This document shows positions 50,858-58,979 of a stretch of DNA of 64,000 nucleotides, in pieces. Origin of the DNA: Dehalococcoidia bacterium (GTDB lineage Bacteria > Chloroflexota > Dehalococcoidia > Lucifugimonadales > JAGWBF01); the NCBI GenBank assembly GCA_021295955.1, contig JAGWBJ010000005.1, positions 106,597 through 170,596 of the forward strand. Direction: 5' to 3'. Both the position numbers and the translations under genes were made by a program. The stretch's first letter is position 1, and each line of letters opens with the position of its first letter. The notes under the pieces are model-generated. The model made no database searches and was not told where the DNA came from. It was given only the letters and a program-made list of their open reading frames with translations.

Positions 50858-51676
50858 CTAGGAGCCCAACAGCTTCAGGGTACCCGCCTCCGACGCCATG
50901 AGATCCGGCGCCCGTTGGACCAGGGTGGACAGGTCCTCGGTCACCGACGAGACCACCCGGCCGTTCAGGTCCCCCGCGTCGTCGCTGCCCAGGATCACCG
51001 CCAGCTCCGCCGCCCGCTGGATGGAAGCACCGCCCCCGCTGGTCACACGCTGTCCGAGCTCGAAGAGCTCCGCATCGCCGACGGCCCGGGCGGCGTCCCT
51101 GGTCTCCTCCCACATGCGCGTGTGAATGGAGCCGGGGCTCAGCGCGTTTACCCGGATGTTCGTGCCCGCCAGCTCCGTAGCCAGCGTCTCCGTAATGTCG
51201 GCCACCGCCACCTTCGATGCGCCGTAGGCTGTGAGGTTGCGGCCTCTTCCGCCGTAAACGTTGACTATCCTTCCTCTGCCGCCAGACAGCATGACCGGAA
51301 GGGCCGCCCGGCAGCAGAGGAATACACCGATTATGTTCACCTCGATGGTCCGGCGCCAGTAGTCCACGTCGTTTTCCTGTAGGGGTCCCACCGGTCCGGG
51401 CAGACCGGCGTTGTTGACCAGCACGTCCAGGGCGGAGAACCGGTCCACGGTCCGGCGCACCATCCCGTCCACCTGGGAGCGGTCGGTAACGTCGGTGGGA
51501 ACGACGAGTACCGCGGCCCCAAGCTCACGGACCTGCCGGGCCGTTTCCTCCAGCTCCCCGACGGTCCGGGCCGCCAGGGCCAAGCGGGCGCCCTCTCCCG
51601 CATAAGCCAGTGCAATCTCCCGCCCGATGCCCCTTCCCGCGCCGGTGATCAACGCCACCCGGTCTCGCAATCTCAT
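50858..51676 (-). CDS. Short-chain dehydrogenase/reductase
   Basis: 272-residue Rossmann-fold SDR: VALITGAGRGIGREIALAYA (cofactor motif with GxxxGxG), DVLVNNAG, and the catalytic AYGASKVAV. The usual catalytic Ser position, about 13 residues before the Tyr, falls in NVYGGRGRN, which has no Ser, so activity or substrate may differ. ATG 51676 with GGGAGG upstream is chosen over the longer open frame. The substrate is unknown. It is transcribed toward the Tag-like gene. Confidence 0.85.
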   Translation of the reverse strand: MRLRDRVALITGAGRGIGREIALAYAGEGARLALAARTVGELEETARQVRELGAAVLVVPTDVTDRSQVDGMVRRTVDRFSALDVLVNNAGLPGPVGPLQENDVDYWRRTIEVNIIGVFLCCRAALPVMLSGGRGRIVNVYGGRGRNLTAYGASKVAVADITETLATELAGTNIRVNALSPGSIHTRMWEETRDAARAVGDAELFELGQRVTSGGGASIQRAAELAVILGSDDAGDLNGRVVSSVTEDLSTLVQRAPDLMASEAGTLKLLGS

Positions 51677-51815
51677 GGAGCCGCCCTCCCATAGCCGAAA
51701 AGTGAGGCTGCCCGGCGCCAACCCAAGGGCTGCCGGAGGTACCAGGGCCAATTCTGGTAGAATTACCGGTAGCAGTCAACTCCCATGCCGTCGCATGGAC
51801 CAGGAGGACGCACCC

Positions 51816-52379
51816 ATGGAAACCGTTGGCTTCACGCGAATGGCGGACGGTACCCGCGAGGACTACCTGCTGCTCGAAGGGCTGGAGAGGGAGCACGCCG
51901 CCGGCACTGCCGACCGGGTGCTGCGGCACCTGCGGGAGCTGGACCACTCCCTGGGCGGCTACCGGGTCGACCGGCTGCAGCACTCGCTGCAGTGCGCCAC
52001 CCGCGCCCACCGGGACGGCGCCGGCGAGGAGATGGTGGTGGTGGCCCTGCTACACGACATAGGGGACTTGCTGGCGCCCCTCAACCACAGCGAAATGGCC
52101 GCCGCGATACTGAGGCCGTACGTGTCCGAGGAGGCCCACTGGATACTGCGGCACCACGGCCTGTTCCAGACCTACTACTACGCCCACCACCTTGGCGGCG
52201 ACCGCAACTCCAGGGACCGGTTTAAAGGCCACCCCTACTTCGACGCGGCCGTACGGTTCTGCGAGCGGTGGGACCAGCCTTCCTTCGACCCGCATTACGA
52301 CACGCTGGGGCTGGAGACCTTCGAGCCGATGGTGCGCAGGCTAATGGGTAAGGCGGCGGGGGACGCGCCTCACCACTGA
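51816..52379 (+). CDS. HD-domain phosphohydrolase-like protein
   Basis: 187 residues. The metal site is spread over HSLQCATRAHRDG (His 56), VVVALLHDIGDLLAP (His 80-Asp 81) and EEAHWILRHHGLFQTYYYAHHLGG, typical of HD hydrolases and close to inositol-oxygenase-like or phosphonate-catabolism HD proteins. The substrate is unknown. ATG 51816 follows AGGAGG (51802-51807); ATG 51795 is an alternative. Upstream, AATTCT-GGT-AGAATT (51750-51764) is a small palindrome. Its 3' end overlaps dnaN by ten bases, tail to tail. Confidence 0.8.
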   Translation: METVGFTRMADGTREDYLLLEGLEREHAAGTADRVLRHLRELDHSLGGYRVDRLQHSLQCATRAHRDGAGEEMVVVALLHDIGDLLAPLNHSEMAAAILRPYVSEEAHWILRHHGLFQTYYYAHHLGGDRNSRDRFKGHPYFDAAVRFCERWDQPSFDPHYDTLGLETFEPMVRRLMGKAAGDAPHH

Positions 52380-53527
52380 ACGAACATGGGCATGACCACG
52401 TGTACGTAGCTGTCCGAGTCCGTTGGCTTGAAGACGCCGGGGCTTGAAGGAGAGCTAGTCTCCAGGGCCACCTCGGACAGATTCATAACCTGGAGGACGT
52501 CCAGCAGGTACTTGCTGTTGAAGGCGATCTTGGACTCTCCGCCCTCCACCAGAGTATCCACCTCGTCCTGGTTGTCTCCCATCTCCTCGGCCCGGGCGGA
52601 TATGACCACCTTTCCCGGCCGCCCCGCACCGTCCTCCCCGGACCCCTCTTCGGCCCCGGGCACCACCTGAAGACGGACGATGCCGCTGCCATCCCGGGCG
52701 AAGATGGAGGCGCTCCTAGCGGCCCTGAGCAGCCCCTGCAGGCCGAACACCGTCCGCGTCTGGTAGCTCTGGGGTATAAGCTGAGAGTAGTTCGGGAACG
52801 TCCCCTGTATAAGCTGGGACACCACCTCCACGTCGGTCAGCCGGAAGAGGACCTGGCCCTTGGCCTGGGTTACGGTCATCTCGACGGGGTCCTCCTGGTC
52901 GCTCAGGAACCTGTTCAGCTCGTTGAAGGTCCTGGCGGGCACGATAGTGCTCACCGGCTCTCCCACGGGCTCCAGCAGCTCTCCCCGGTGTACGGCCAGC
53001 CGGAACCCGTCGGCGGCGGCCATGGTGAACTGGCTCTCCTCCATCTCCAGCTTCACGCCGGTGAGAACGGGCCGAGACTCCTCGGTGGCCGCGGCGAACA
53101 CCACCTGGTTGATGGCGGTCCTCAGGGCCTGGGCGTCCACCTTGGCTACCAGGCCCTCGTCCACCGTCGGTATGGGCGGGAACTCGTCGGCGGCGATGCC
53201 GTTGACCCGGGCATCGTTGCGGGCGCACGCCAGCCTGAGTGTGGCCTGGCCAGGCTCCATCGAGACGTCGATCCGCTCGGCGGGGAGGGAGCCCACGAAC
53301 TCGCTGAGGAGCCTGGCGGGGACTGTGACGCTGCCCTCCTCCTCCACCATGGCCCCGACCCAAGTCGTGATGGCCAGCTCCAGGTTGGTGGCGGACAGCT
53401 TCAGCATCGAGCGGTCGGTCGCCAGGAGAACGTTCTGGGTGATGGGCAGAGTGGTACGCGTGGGGACGGCCCGCCCCACCACGGCCAGCCCCTTGCTCAG
53501 GTTCTCCTGTAGGCACGACAGTCTCAT
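52370..53527 (-). CDS. dnaN: DNA polymerase III beta subunit (sliding clamp)
   Basis: 385-residue clamp with three similar domains. Visible are RLSCLQENLSKGLAVVGRAV at the start, LRLACARNDARVNGIAADEFP, FAAATEESRPVLTGVKLE, AADGFRLAVH and the C-terminal VHVVMPMFVQW, which ends in the pocket-forming M-P-M-x-x pattern. dnaN usually lies near dnaA and oriC; here no dnaA is in view. An insertion (EEGSGEDGAGRPG) extends domain III. It has a strong promoter at 53556-53585. Confidence 0.95.
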   Translation of the reverse strand: MRLSCLQENLSKGLAVVGRAVPTRTTLPITQNVLLATDRSMLKLSATNLELAITTWVGAMVEEEGSVTVPARLLSEFVGSLPAERIDVSMEPGQATLRLACARNDARVNGIAADEFPPIPTVDEGLVAKVDAQALRTAINQVVFAAATEESRPVLTGVKLEMEESQFTMAAADGFRLAVHRGELLEPVGEPVSTIVPARTFNELNRFLSDQEDPVEMTVTQAKGQVLFRLTDVEVVSQLIQGTFPNYSQLIPQSYQTRTVFGLQGLLRAARSASIFARDGSGIVRLQVVPGAEEGSGEDGAGRPGKVVISARAEEMGDNQDEVDTLVEGGESKIAFNSKYLLDVLQVMNLSEVALETSSPSSPGVFKPTDSDSYVHVVMPMFVQW

Positions 53528-53555
53528 CTCCCGCCCCCCTCTCTAGGTGTGCTGT

Positions 53556-53585
53556 AGTATAGATGCATCCCTCGATTATCGTCAA
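53556..53585 (-). promoter_or_regulatory. Promoter for dnaN
   Basis: Minus strand TTGACG (53585-53580), 18-base spacer, TATACT (53561-53556). The transcript would start near 53549, about 22 bases before the ATG. Confidence 0.7.
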
Positions 53586-53653
53586 CGGGGCCCTGGGCGG
53601 CCAGGAAGGCCCGGAGCTGCCGCCGGGTGACCTTCATCACCGGGCGGTTCCAC

Positions 53654-53688
53654 AAAAAAAGTCGGTGGCCCCACCAAGGAGGCCACCG
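53654..53688 (-). terminator. Rho-independent terminator of the HTH gene
   Basis: Minus strand CGGTGGCC (53688-53681) pairs with GGCCACCG (53671-53664) over a 10-base loop and runs into ACTTTTTTT (ending at 53654). It lies 60 bases after the stop of the small HTH gene and before the dnaN promoter. Confidence 0.85.
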
Positions 53689-53748
53689 TACCATCCCGGA
53701 AACTCATCGTCGCGGTCCGGAGACCCTGACGACCGATCCTGGATATCG

Positions 53749-53973
53749 TCAGCTGGCGCGTTTCACTTCCAGGGTCTCGCCCGGAGCCAACGCCACTCGC
53801 CGGACGTTGATCCCCAGCTTCAGCAGCCAGTAACCCAGCGTGGCCTTGCTGACCCCCAGGTCCTGCGCTGTAAGCGATAGCCCCTTCTCGTTAACCATCT
53901 CCGGCAGCAGCCTCTCCAACGGCCTCGAATAGGTCTCCTCCACCCTAAGCATCAACTTGGTCTTCCTGGCCAT
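53749..53973 (-). CDS. Small helix-turn-helix protein
   Basis: 74 residues: a basic N terminus (ARKTKLMLRVEETYSRPLER) and a helix-turn-helix-like stretch LSLTAQDLGVSKATLGYWLLKLGI at about 30-55 with the SKATLGYW recognition-helix pattern. The tail is strand-like. It looks like a single-domain DNA-binding regulator related to sigma-70 region 4 or Fis-type HTHs. It has a consensus promoter and a clear terminator, so it is an independent short transcript of about 350 bases. Target unknown. AGGAGG precedes the ATG. Confidence 0.75.
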   Translation of the reverse strand: MARKTKLMLRVEETYSRPLERLLPEMVNEKGLSLTAQDLGVSKATLGYWLLKLGINVRRVALAPGETLEVKRAS

Positions 53974-54011
53974 TTGCGCCTCCTCTAGGTAGTGGATTGG
54001 ACTTCAGAGGC

Positions 54012-54040
54012 ATAGTAACATGGGCCTGAACGTTTGTCAA
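54012..54040 (-). promoter_or_regulatory. Strong promoter for the small HTH gene
   Basis: Minus strand TTGACA (54040-54035, perfect), 17-base spacer, TACTAT (54017-54012), in an AT-rich stretch unusual for this chromosome. The transcript would start near 54005. Confidence 0.75.
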
Positions 54041-54096
54041 TAACTTCTTAAACTTTTCTCAAACCCGATTAGAACAGGGTACCGCCGGCCTCGGTA

Positions 54097-54585
54097 CTAG
54101 CCTGCCGCAGCTACTCCCAGGGCCGTCAGGCCGGTGACCACTCCCCCCGCTATCAACGCTCCAAGGGCTATGGGGGGAAGGGCCTTGGAGAACGGGATCT
54201 CCAGCGCCCAGGCGGCCAGGCAGCCCGTCCAGACCCCGGTCAACGGCAGGGGTATGGCAACCAGCCCCACCAGGACCATGGCCCCGTGCCTGTGGTACCG
54301 CTCCATATTGCGCCGCCTGAGCTGGTCGCTGCGCCACAGCAGGAGACGCCCGATGGGGTTGGGCACGGCGGTAACCAGCCTCCCCAAACCGGGCAATACC
54401 GTCAGCCAGAAGAGCGCCGGTACCAGGTTTCCCGCCACCGCTACCGGAAGCACGCCATACCAAGGCAGATCGTACCCCCTGTGGCCGACGAAGGGCAGGT
54501 CGTAGCTCTCCATTCCCAGGGGAATGGCGCATCGCAGCTCGCATACCGGTGCCATGCTCCATATAAAGGTAAAAATGTACTCCAT
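54097..54585 (-). CDS. Small multidrug-export-family membrane protein (PF06695)
   Basis: 162 residues with four or five membrane segments, starting EYIFTFIWSMAPVCELRCAIPLG, where P-x-x-E-x-R-x-x-I-P-L-G is the family signature. The family name comes from a drug-resistance report; the real substrate is unknown. A second half with LVGLVAIPLPLTGVWTGCLA resembles an inverted re-entrant repeat. ATG 54585 follows a TAGACATAAAGC stretch without a clear ribosome-binding site, so translation may start close to the transcript 5' end. Confidence 0.8.
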   Translation of the reverse strand: MEYIFTFIWSMAPVCELRCAIPLGMESYDLPFVGHRGYDLPWYGVLPVAVAGNLVPALFWLTVLPGLGRLVTAVPNPIGRLLLWRSDQLRRRNMERYHRHGAMVLVGLVAIPLPLTGVWTGCLAAWALEIPFSKALPPIALGALIAGGVVTGLTALGVAAAG

Positions 54586-54611
54586 GCTTTATGTCTACCG
54601 GTCCGGCCATG

Positions 54612-54657
54612 AAAAAAGACCACCAAGTAATATACTCGGTGGACCCGCTCCGCGCAA
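54612..54657 (-). promoter_or_regulatory. Promoter or terminator-like element upstream of the membrane protein gene
   Basis: Minus strand TTGCGC (54657-54652), 17-base spacer, TATATT (54634-54629) fits a promoter. The same bases form a hairpin CCACCGAG-TATATTA-CTTGGTGG followed by TCTTTTTT (54617-54612), which fits a terminator for leftward transcripts. The -10 lies in the hairpin loop, so both uses overlap. I cannot decide between them. Confidence 0.45.
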
Positions 54658-54757
54658 CGCATGGTTGTCAGGTGGACACGGGCCCCGCACATCGTGTAAT
54701 CTCGTCGTGAGCTTTCGGCCCGCCGGCGGGAGCCGGCGCCACACCCCGGAGTCCACC

Positions 54758-55120
54758 ATGCAGATTACCGAGACGCTGTACGCCACTTCCAGAGAAGCGT
54801 GGCGGGAATGGCTTGCCGCCCATCACGGGTACAGGACGGATATCCGGCTGGTCTGCTACAAGAAGGGGACGGGCAAGCCGTCCGTGCCCTACGACGACTC
54901 GGTGGAGGAGGCCATCTGCTTCGGCTGGGTGGACGGAATGACCAGGTCATTGGACGGCGAGAGGTACGCCCTTAGATTCACGCCGCGCAAGAAGCGCGGC
55001 AAATGGGCGGCATCCAACCTCCGCCGGCTAGAGACCATGATCGCCCTGGGCAAGATGACCGACGCCGGCCTGGCCGCCGTGCCCGACGACGTCCTCTGTG
55101 GAATATCCAAGCATGGCTAG
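54758..55120 (+). CDS. YdeI/OmpD-associated-family protein
   Basis: 120 residues: ETLYATSREAWREWLAAHHG, VCYKKGTGKPSVPYDDSVEEAICFGWVDG and ERYALRFTPRKKRGKWAASN are the whole YdeI-like pattern, with a final helical LGKMTDAGLAAVP. Many relatives run to about 190 residues; this one ends earlier, after the core. The family role is unclear (linked to peptide resistance in some bacteria). ATG 54758 gives the family start. It is transcribed rightward, divergent from the membrane protein gene. Confidence 0.82.
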   Translation: MQITETLYATSREAWREWLAAHHGYRTDIRLVCYKKGTGKPSVPYDDSVEEAICFGWVDGMTRSLDGERYALRFTPRKKRGKWAASNLRRLETMIALGKMTDAGLAAVPDDVLCGISKHG

Positions 55121-55156
55121 GCGGCCGAGTACGTGCCCGGGGCCGTGGCACACACC

Positions 55157-56182
55157 ATGAAGCAGGGCAAGTTCCCCCCGGAGCTGCTGGACCGGCTATT
55201 GGCCACGGTCCCATCCACGGACGACCGAGTGCTCCTCGGTCCGGCCCTGGGAGAAGACGCCGCCCTCATCGACATGGGAGACCGCGTGCTGGTGGCCAAG
55301 GCCGACCCCATAACCTTCGCCTCCGACCTGATTGGCTGGTACGCGGTGCACGTCAACGCCAACGACGTAGCGTGCTCCGGCGCCACGCCGCGGTGGTTCC
55401 TGGCCACCCTGCTGGCGCCCCAGGACTTCGAGGAAGCCCAGGCCGAGGCCGTGTTTGGCCAACTCCTGGAGGCCTGCCAAGCCCTGGGGATCACCCTGGT
55501 GGGGGGCCACAGCGAGATAACCGGCACCGTGGAGCGCCCGGTTGTGGCCGGCTTCATGCTCGGGGAAGTGGACAAGGGCAAGCACGTCACCACCCGGGGG
55601 GCGATGGAGGGTGACAGCATCGTGGTCACCAAGGGCGTCGCCATCGAGGGCACCGCGCTCCTGGCCCGAGATGCGCCGGATGACCTGCACCAGGCCGGGG
55701 TCGCCGGGGAGACCGTCGCCAGGGCCAGGGAGCTGCTGTTCTCCCCAGGCATAAGCGTGGTACGGGACGCCCTGGTGGCCTGCGCCGCGACGGAGGTCCA
55801 CTCGCTCCACGATCCCACCGAGGGAGGGCTTGCGACGGGCCTGGCCGAGGTGGCTCGCGCCGCTGGGGTGGGGTTGGCGGTGGAGGAGGGCAGCATCCCG
55901 GTCCTCCCCGAGTGCCTGGAGGTCTGCGAGGCCCTGGGGCTGGACCCCCTGGGCCTCCTGGCCTCGGGGGCGCTGCTGATTACCCTGGCCCCCGAGAACG
56001 TGCCGGCGCTGGTCACGGCCCTGGAGCGGGAGGGCATCGACGCCTACGAGATCGGTCACGTCACCGACCCCGGCGAGGGGGTCAGCATGATAAGCACCAC
56101 CTCTCACGAGCTGGTGCCCCTGACGTCCTTCGAGCGTGACGAGCTGGCCCGGTGGTTCGACAGCGGCCGGCGGACCGGCTAG
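55157..56182 (+). CDS. AIR-synthase-related/HypE-like protein
   Basis: 341-residue PurM-fold protein: KQGKFPPELLDRLL, GEDAALIDMGDRVLVAKADP (ATP/Mg site), VNANDVACSGATPRWFLATLL, GGHSEITGTVERPVV, VVTKGVAIEGTALLARD and HDPTEGGLATGLAEVA. This is the family of HypE, SelD and PurM, closest to archaeal/bacterial AIR-synthase-like proteins. No hyp or hydrogenase genes are nearby, so hydrogenase maturation is not supported. ATG 55157 matches family starts; the gene is 36 bases after the YdeI-like gene. Confidence 0.83.
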   Translation: MKQGKFPPELLDRLLATVPSTDDRVLLGPALGEDAALIDMGDRVLVAKADPITFASDLIGWYAVHVNANDVACSGATPRWFLATLLAPQDFEEAQAEAVFGQLLEACQALGITLVGGHSEITGTVERPVVAGFMLGEVDKGKHVTTRGAMEGDSIVVTKGVAIEGTALLARDAPDDLHQAGVAGETVARARELLFSPGISVVRDALVACAATEVHSLHDPTEGGLATGLAEVARAAGVGLAVEEGSIPVLPECLEVCEALGLDPLGLLASGALLITLAPENVPALVTALEREGIDAYEIGHVTDPGEGVSMISTTSHELVPLTSFERDELARWFDSGRRTG

Positions 56183-56244
56183 CCTATCCCTCGGCGCTGC
56201 TAGGCTATGATCGGGGCCGTGTAGCGAAACCCATAGCCCGATCC

Positions 56245-57213
56245 CTACTCCCCCAGATATCCCTCCAGGGCCTCTCGTAGCTGTTGCAGCGTGATGTTCC
56301 CGCCGGTGACGATGGCCGCCACCTTCTTGCCCTGGAGGTGCTCCCTGTGCTTGATGACGCCGGCCACCGAGGCGGCCCCCGCCGCCTCAGCCAGGGTATG
56401 GGCCTTCTCCACCAGGATGGCGATGGCTCGGCGGATCTCGTCGTCCTCCACCAGCAGGAAGTCGTCCAGCAGGTCCCAAAGGATGCCCTGGGTCAGCTCG
56501 TAGGCGTTCGCCGTGGCCAGCCCCTCGGCAATGCTCTTCATGGGAGCCTCGGTGATGCGGCGCTCCTTCCACGACAGGTACCCCGCGGGGGCCTGGGCCG
56601 ACTGAACGGCGATCACCCTGATGTCCGGGTTGACGGCCTTGGCGACGATGCAGGCCCCGCTGGCCCCGCTGCCGCCGCCCAGGGGTGCGAAGATGTACTC
56701 CACGTCGGGAAATTCCTCGATGATCTCCAGGGTCTCCGTGGCGACCCCGGCCACCAGCAAGGGCTCGTTCACGGCATGGACGTACCGGTACCCCTCTTCC
56801 TTGGCCAGCCGCTCGCAGTGCTCCCGGGCTTGGTCGAAGTGGGCGCCGTGGAAGACTATATCGGCTCCCAGGTTCCTCATGGACTGGACCTTCAGGGGGT
56901 TGGCGTTCTCGGGAAGGCCGATGATAGCCCTGGCGCCGAACACCCGGCAGGCGTAGGCGATGGACTGGCCGTGGTTGCCCGACGACGCGGTTATCAGGCC
57001 CCGGTCCCGCTCCTCCTGGCTCATGTGGGCCAGAAGGTTTATCCCGCCGCGCACCTTGAACGCGCCGAGGGGGTGGTGGTTCTCGTGCTTCAGCCGGACC
57101 TCGGCGCCAACGCTCTCACTCAACGCGGCGTAGTGGTGCAGCGGCGTGCGCGCCACGTACGGCGCGATGGTGTGCCTGGCTTCCAGCACGTCCTGGAAAG
57201 TGGGCCGTTCCAT
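56245..57213 (-). CDS. Threonine/serine dehydratase-type PLP enzyme
   Basis: 322-residue fold-type II enzyme. The PLP Lys is in HPLGAFKVRGG, the phosphate loop is ITASSGNHGQSIAYACRVFG and GGGSGASGAC, and VTGGNITLQQL closes the site. It lacks the C-terminal ACT regulatory domain of IlvA, so it is a catabolic-type or serine-racemase-like enzyme. Threonine, serine or hydroxyaspartate are candidate substrates. It follows the FAD monooxygenase gene by 10 bases. A 7-base inverted pair GGCTATG/CATAGCC lies in the convergent gap 56213-56238. Confidence 0.87.
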   Translation of the reverse strand: MERPTFQDVLEARHTIAPYVARTPLHHYAALSESVGAEVRLKHENHHPLGAFKVRGGINLLAHMSQEERDRGLITASSGNHGQSIAYACRVFGARAIIGLPENANPLKVQSMRNLGADIVFHGAHFDQAREHCERLAKEEGYRYVHAVNEPLLVAGVATETLEIIEEFPDVEYIFAPLGGGSGASGACIVAKAVNPDIRVIAVQSAQAPAGYLSWKERRITEAPMKSIAEGLATANAYELTQGILWDLLDDFLLVEDDEIRRAIAILVEKAHTLAEAAGAASVAGVIKHREHLQGKKVAAIVTGGNITLQQLREALEGYLGE

Positions 57214-57223
57214 CCTGTCCCCC

Positions 57224-58429
57224 TTACTCTTCTCCGAAGAACCGCCTTCGGACCGTCTCGTCCGCCGGGTGGTCCGGGCCGTTGATGAAGGTCTCCGGAC
57301 GCCGGGTCCGGTCCTCCCTCCACAGCGGCAGGGCCCTGGCCCTCAGGGCGTCCGCCTCGGGCCCCGTTCCCAACAGCATCCGGCTGTTCCACTCTTCCAT
57401 CTTGTGGAGCACGGAGAAGTAGCCGTCGTGGTCCGACGCGTAAGCGTGACCGGCCGCATCCCAGTCCTCCTCCGCCAGCAGCCTGTCCCGCAGCAGCCGG
57501 GCGTCTCGCAGGGCCATGGACAGGCCCTGACCCCACGTCGGGTCGCTGGCCGCGGCGGCGTCCCCTATCAGGGCGACGCCATCGTGGAAGGGGTGCTCCA
57601 CCCAGGCCGGGGCGCCGTCGAAGGTCGCCAGGGGCCCCGACACCCGTGCTTGCGCGTACTGCTCCGCCGGCGCTCCCGTACCCGCCGAGTCCTTTACGAA
57701 CCGCTCCAGGTCCCCGTCTCCGCTTAGCCGATATGCCAACGCGCTGGGGTAGCAGACGTAGGCCCTCACCCGGCCGCATCCTTGGGGAAACAGCAGGACG
57801 CTGCGGCCTATGCTGGAATTCAGGAAGAAGTGGGCCGCCCCGTCGTCCACGGGCATGTCGTCGTAGAGCACCCCGGCGATCAGGTTGTGGTCCGGGTCCC
57901 GTCGGGCCCGAAAGCCGGCCCATGTCCTGACCCTGGAAGACCGCCCGTCGGCGCCGATCACCAGCCGGGCGCGGACCTCGGTCCTGCGGCCGTTGACGTC
58001 GACCATCACCGAGGGGCTTGCCCCTGGTTTCACCTCCACCGCCCGGGCCCCGCGACTCACCCTCGCCCCGGCCAGCGCCGCCCACGCGACCATCGTCTCC
58101 TGCATCCGGGGGTGGTAGAAGGTGATCACGGGCGCCCGCTGGGGGGTGACCCTGGGCAGGTCTACGTGGGAGGTCCGCCTTTGCCCGTGATAGTTGTCCC
58201 ACCAGGGAAGGCGATGGCCGGCGGACTCCGCGAGGGCCTCGTAGATACCCAGCCGTCGGGCCTCGGCAACCCCCCAGGGCATCAGCGCCTCGCCCCTCAC
58301 CCGGTCCCGGAAAGCGGTCTCGGCTTCCAGGACCAGCACCCGGGCGCCCTTGCGGGCCATCGCCCCGGCGACGGCGCAGCCACCCAACCCTCCGCCAACG
58401 GTGATGATGTCATAGCTCTTGGAAGTCAC
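57224..58429 (-). CDS. FAD-dependent monooxygenase (UbiH/PHBH-type)
   Basis: 401 residues with the FAD motifs of the aromatic hydroxylase group: IITVGGGLGGCAVAGAMARKG, RLVIGADGRSSRVRTWAGF and VALIGDAAAASDPTWGQGLSMA. The substrate half is not diagnostic (aromatic, terpenoid or prenyl). Its leader has TATAGT (58474-58469, minus) as a possible -10 with no good -35. It forms an operon with the dehydratase gene. A repeat-rich gap of 550 bases lies upstream. Confidence 0.85.
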   Translation of the reverse strand: MTSKSYDIITVGGGLGGCAVAGAMARKGARVLVLEAETAFRDRVRGEALMPWGVAEARRLGIYEALAESAGHRLPWWDNYHGQRRTSHVDLPRVTPQRAPVITFYHPRMQETMVAWAALAGARVSRGARAVEVKPGASPSVMVDVNGRRTEVRARLVIGADGRSSRVRTWAGFRARRDPDHNLIAGVLYDDMPVDDGAAHFFLNSSIGRSVLLFPQGCGRVRAYVCYPSALAYRLSGDGDLERFVKDSAGTGAPAEQYAQARVSGPLATFDGAPAWVEHPFHDGVALIGDAAAASDPTWGQGLSMALRDARLLRDRLLAEEDWDAAGHAYASDHDGYFSVLHKMEEWNSRMLLGTGPEADALRARALPLWREDRTRRPETFINGPDHPADETVRRRFFGEE

Positions 58430-58580
58430 CTGTCGTCTCGTGTGGAGCCTGGACTAGGGCCTGTTTACACTATAACGCACGTCCGCCGTGTCCCTGCCAA
58501 TGCCATCGGGACGAGAATGGCCGAGTCCGTCCATCGCGCCTCCGGGCCTCGAGCAGAAGTCCGGCGGCTGGGGGGCGTGC

Positions 58581-58600
58581 ATTCCCGTTTACACGGGAAT
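58581..58600. repeat. Palindromic unit, 8-base stem
   Basis: ATTCCCGT-TTAC-ACGGGAAT, a perfect 8-base stem with a four-base loop. It resembles short ATTCCC...GGGAAT palindromes common in REP-like elements. It is the first of three palindromes in this 550-base gene-free gap. Confidence 0.7.
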
Positions 58601-58661
58601 TGCTAATGGCCTTGTGAAGGCCGCGTATGGGGATGAGAATGTCGGCCCCCTCCCTGCCGTC

Positions 58662-58681
58662 GTTCCGGCGCAGGCCGGAAC
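58662..58681. repeat. Palindromic unit GTTCCGGC-GCAG-GCCGGAAC
   Basis: Perfect 8-base stem, four-base loop, in the context CGTCGTTCCGGCGCAGGCCG. Very similar units occur as REP-type repeats in many bacterial genomes. Confidence 0.7.
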
Positions 58682-58724
58682 CCAGGGGTGTGGCGGCCTG
58701 GACTCCCGCTTTCGTAGACTCTTG

Positions 58725-58885
58725 AACACCCGTCATACCCGCGAAAGCATGTCCTCGTACTTGATGGGGGGGGCGGGTATCCAAATCCGGGAGCCTTAGG
58801 CGCGAGCGCATCCAGTCTCCCTCGTGATTCGACCCACGCCTGGAGTTACCCGACGGTCTCCCCTCGCACGAGTGACGGGTGGACT
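58725..58885. repeat. Dispersed palindromic repeat, copy B (interrupted)
   Basis: Matches copy A at 41384-41525 in order. The hairpin arms ATACCCGC (58735-58742) and GCGGGTAT (58773-58780) are the same, but the loop carries extra sequence (about 26 bases, around catgtcctcgtacttgatg). Downstream words (TATCCAAATCC, GGCGCGAGCGCATCCAGTC, CCTGGAGTTACC, GGTCTCCCC) follow copy A with scattered differences. The rest of the gap to 58979 shows no gene. Confidence 0.75.
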
Positions 58886-58979
58886 GCTGCGAGCCTATTC
58901 ACCTACCGACGCCTTATGTCAACCGGCTGGCAATACATGGCCCGGACGCAGTCCACCCGAGGGAAGCCGTCCTCCGTAG

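Noticed and set aside
55157-56182. HypE hydrogenase maturation or SelD
   Set aside because: No hyp, hydrogenase or selenocysteine genes nearby, and no Sec/Cys-containing N-terminal SelD loop or HypE C-terminal Cys.
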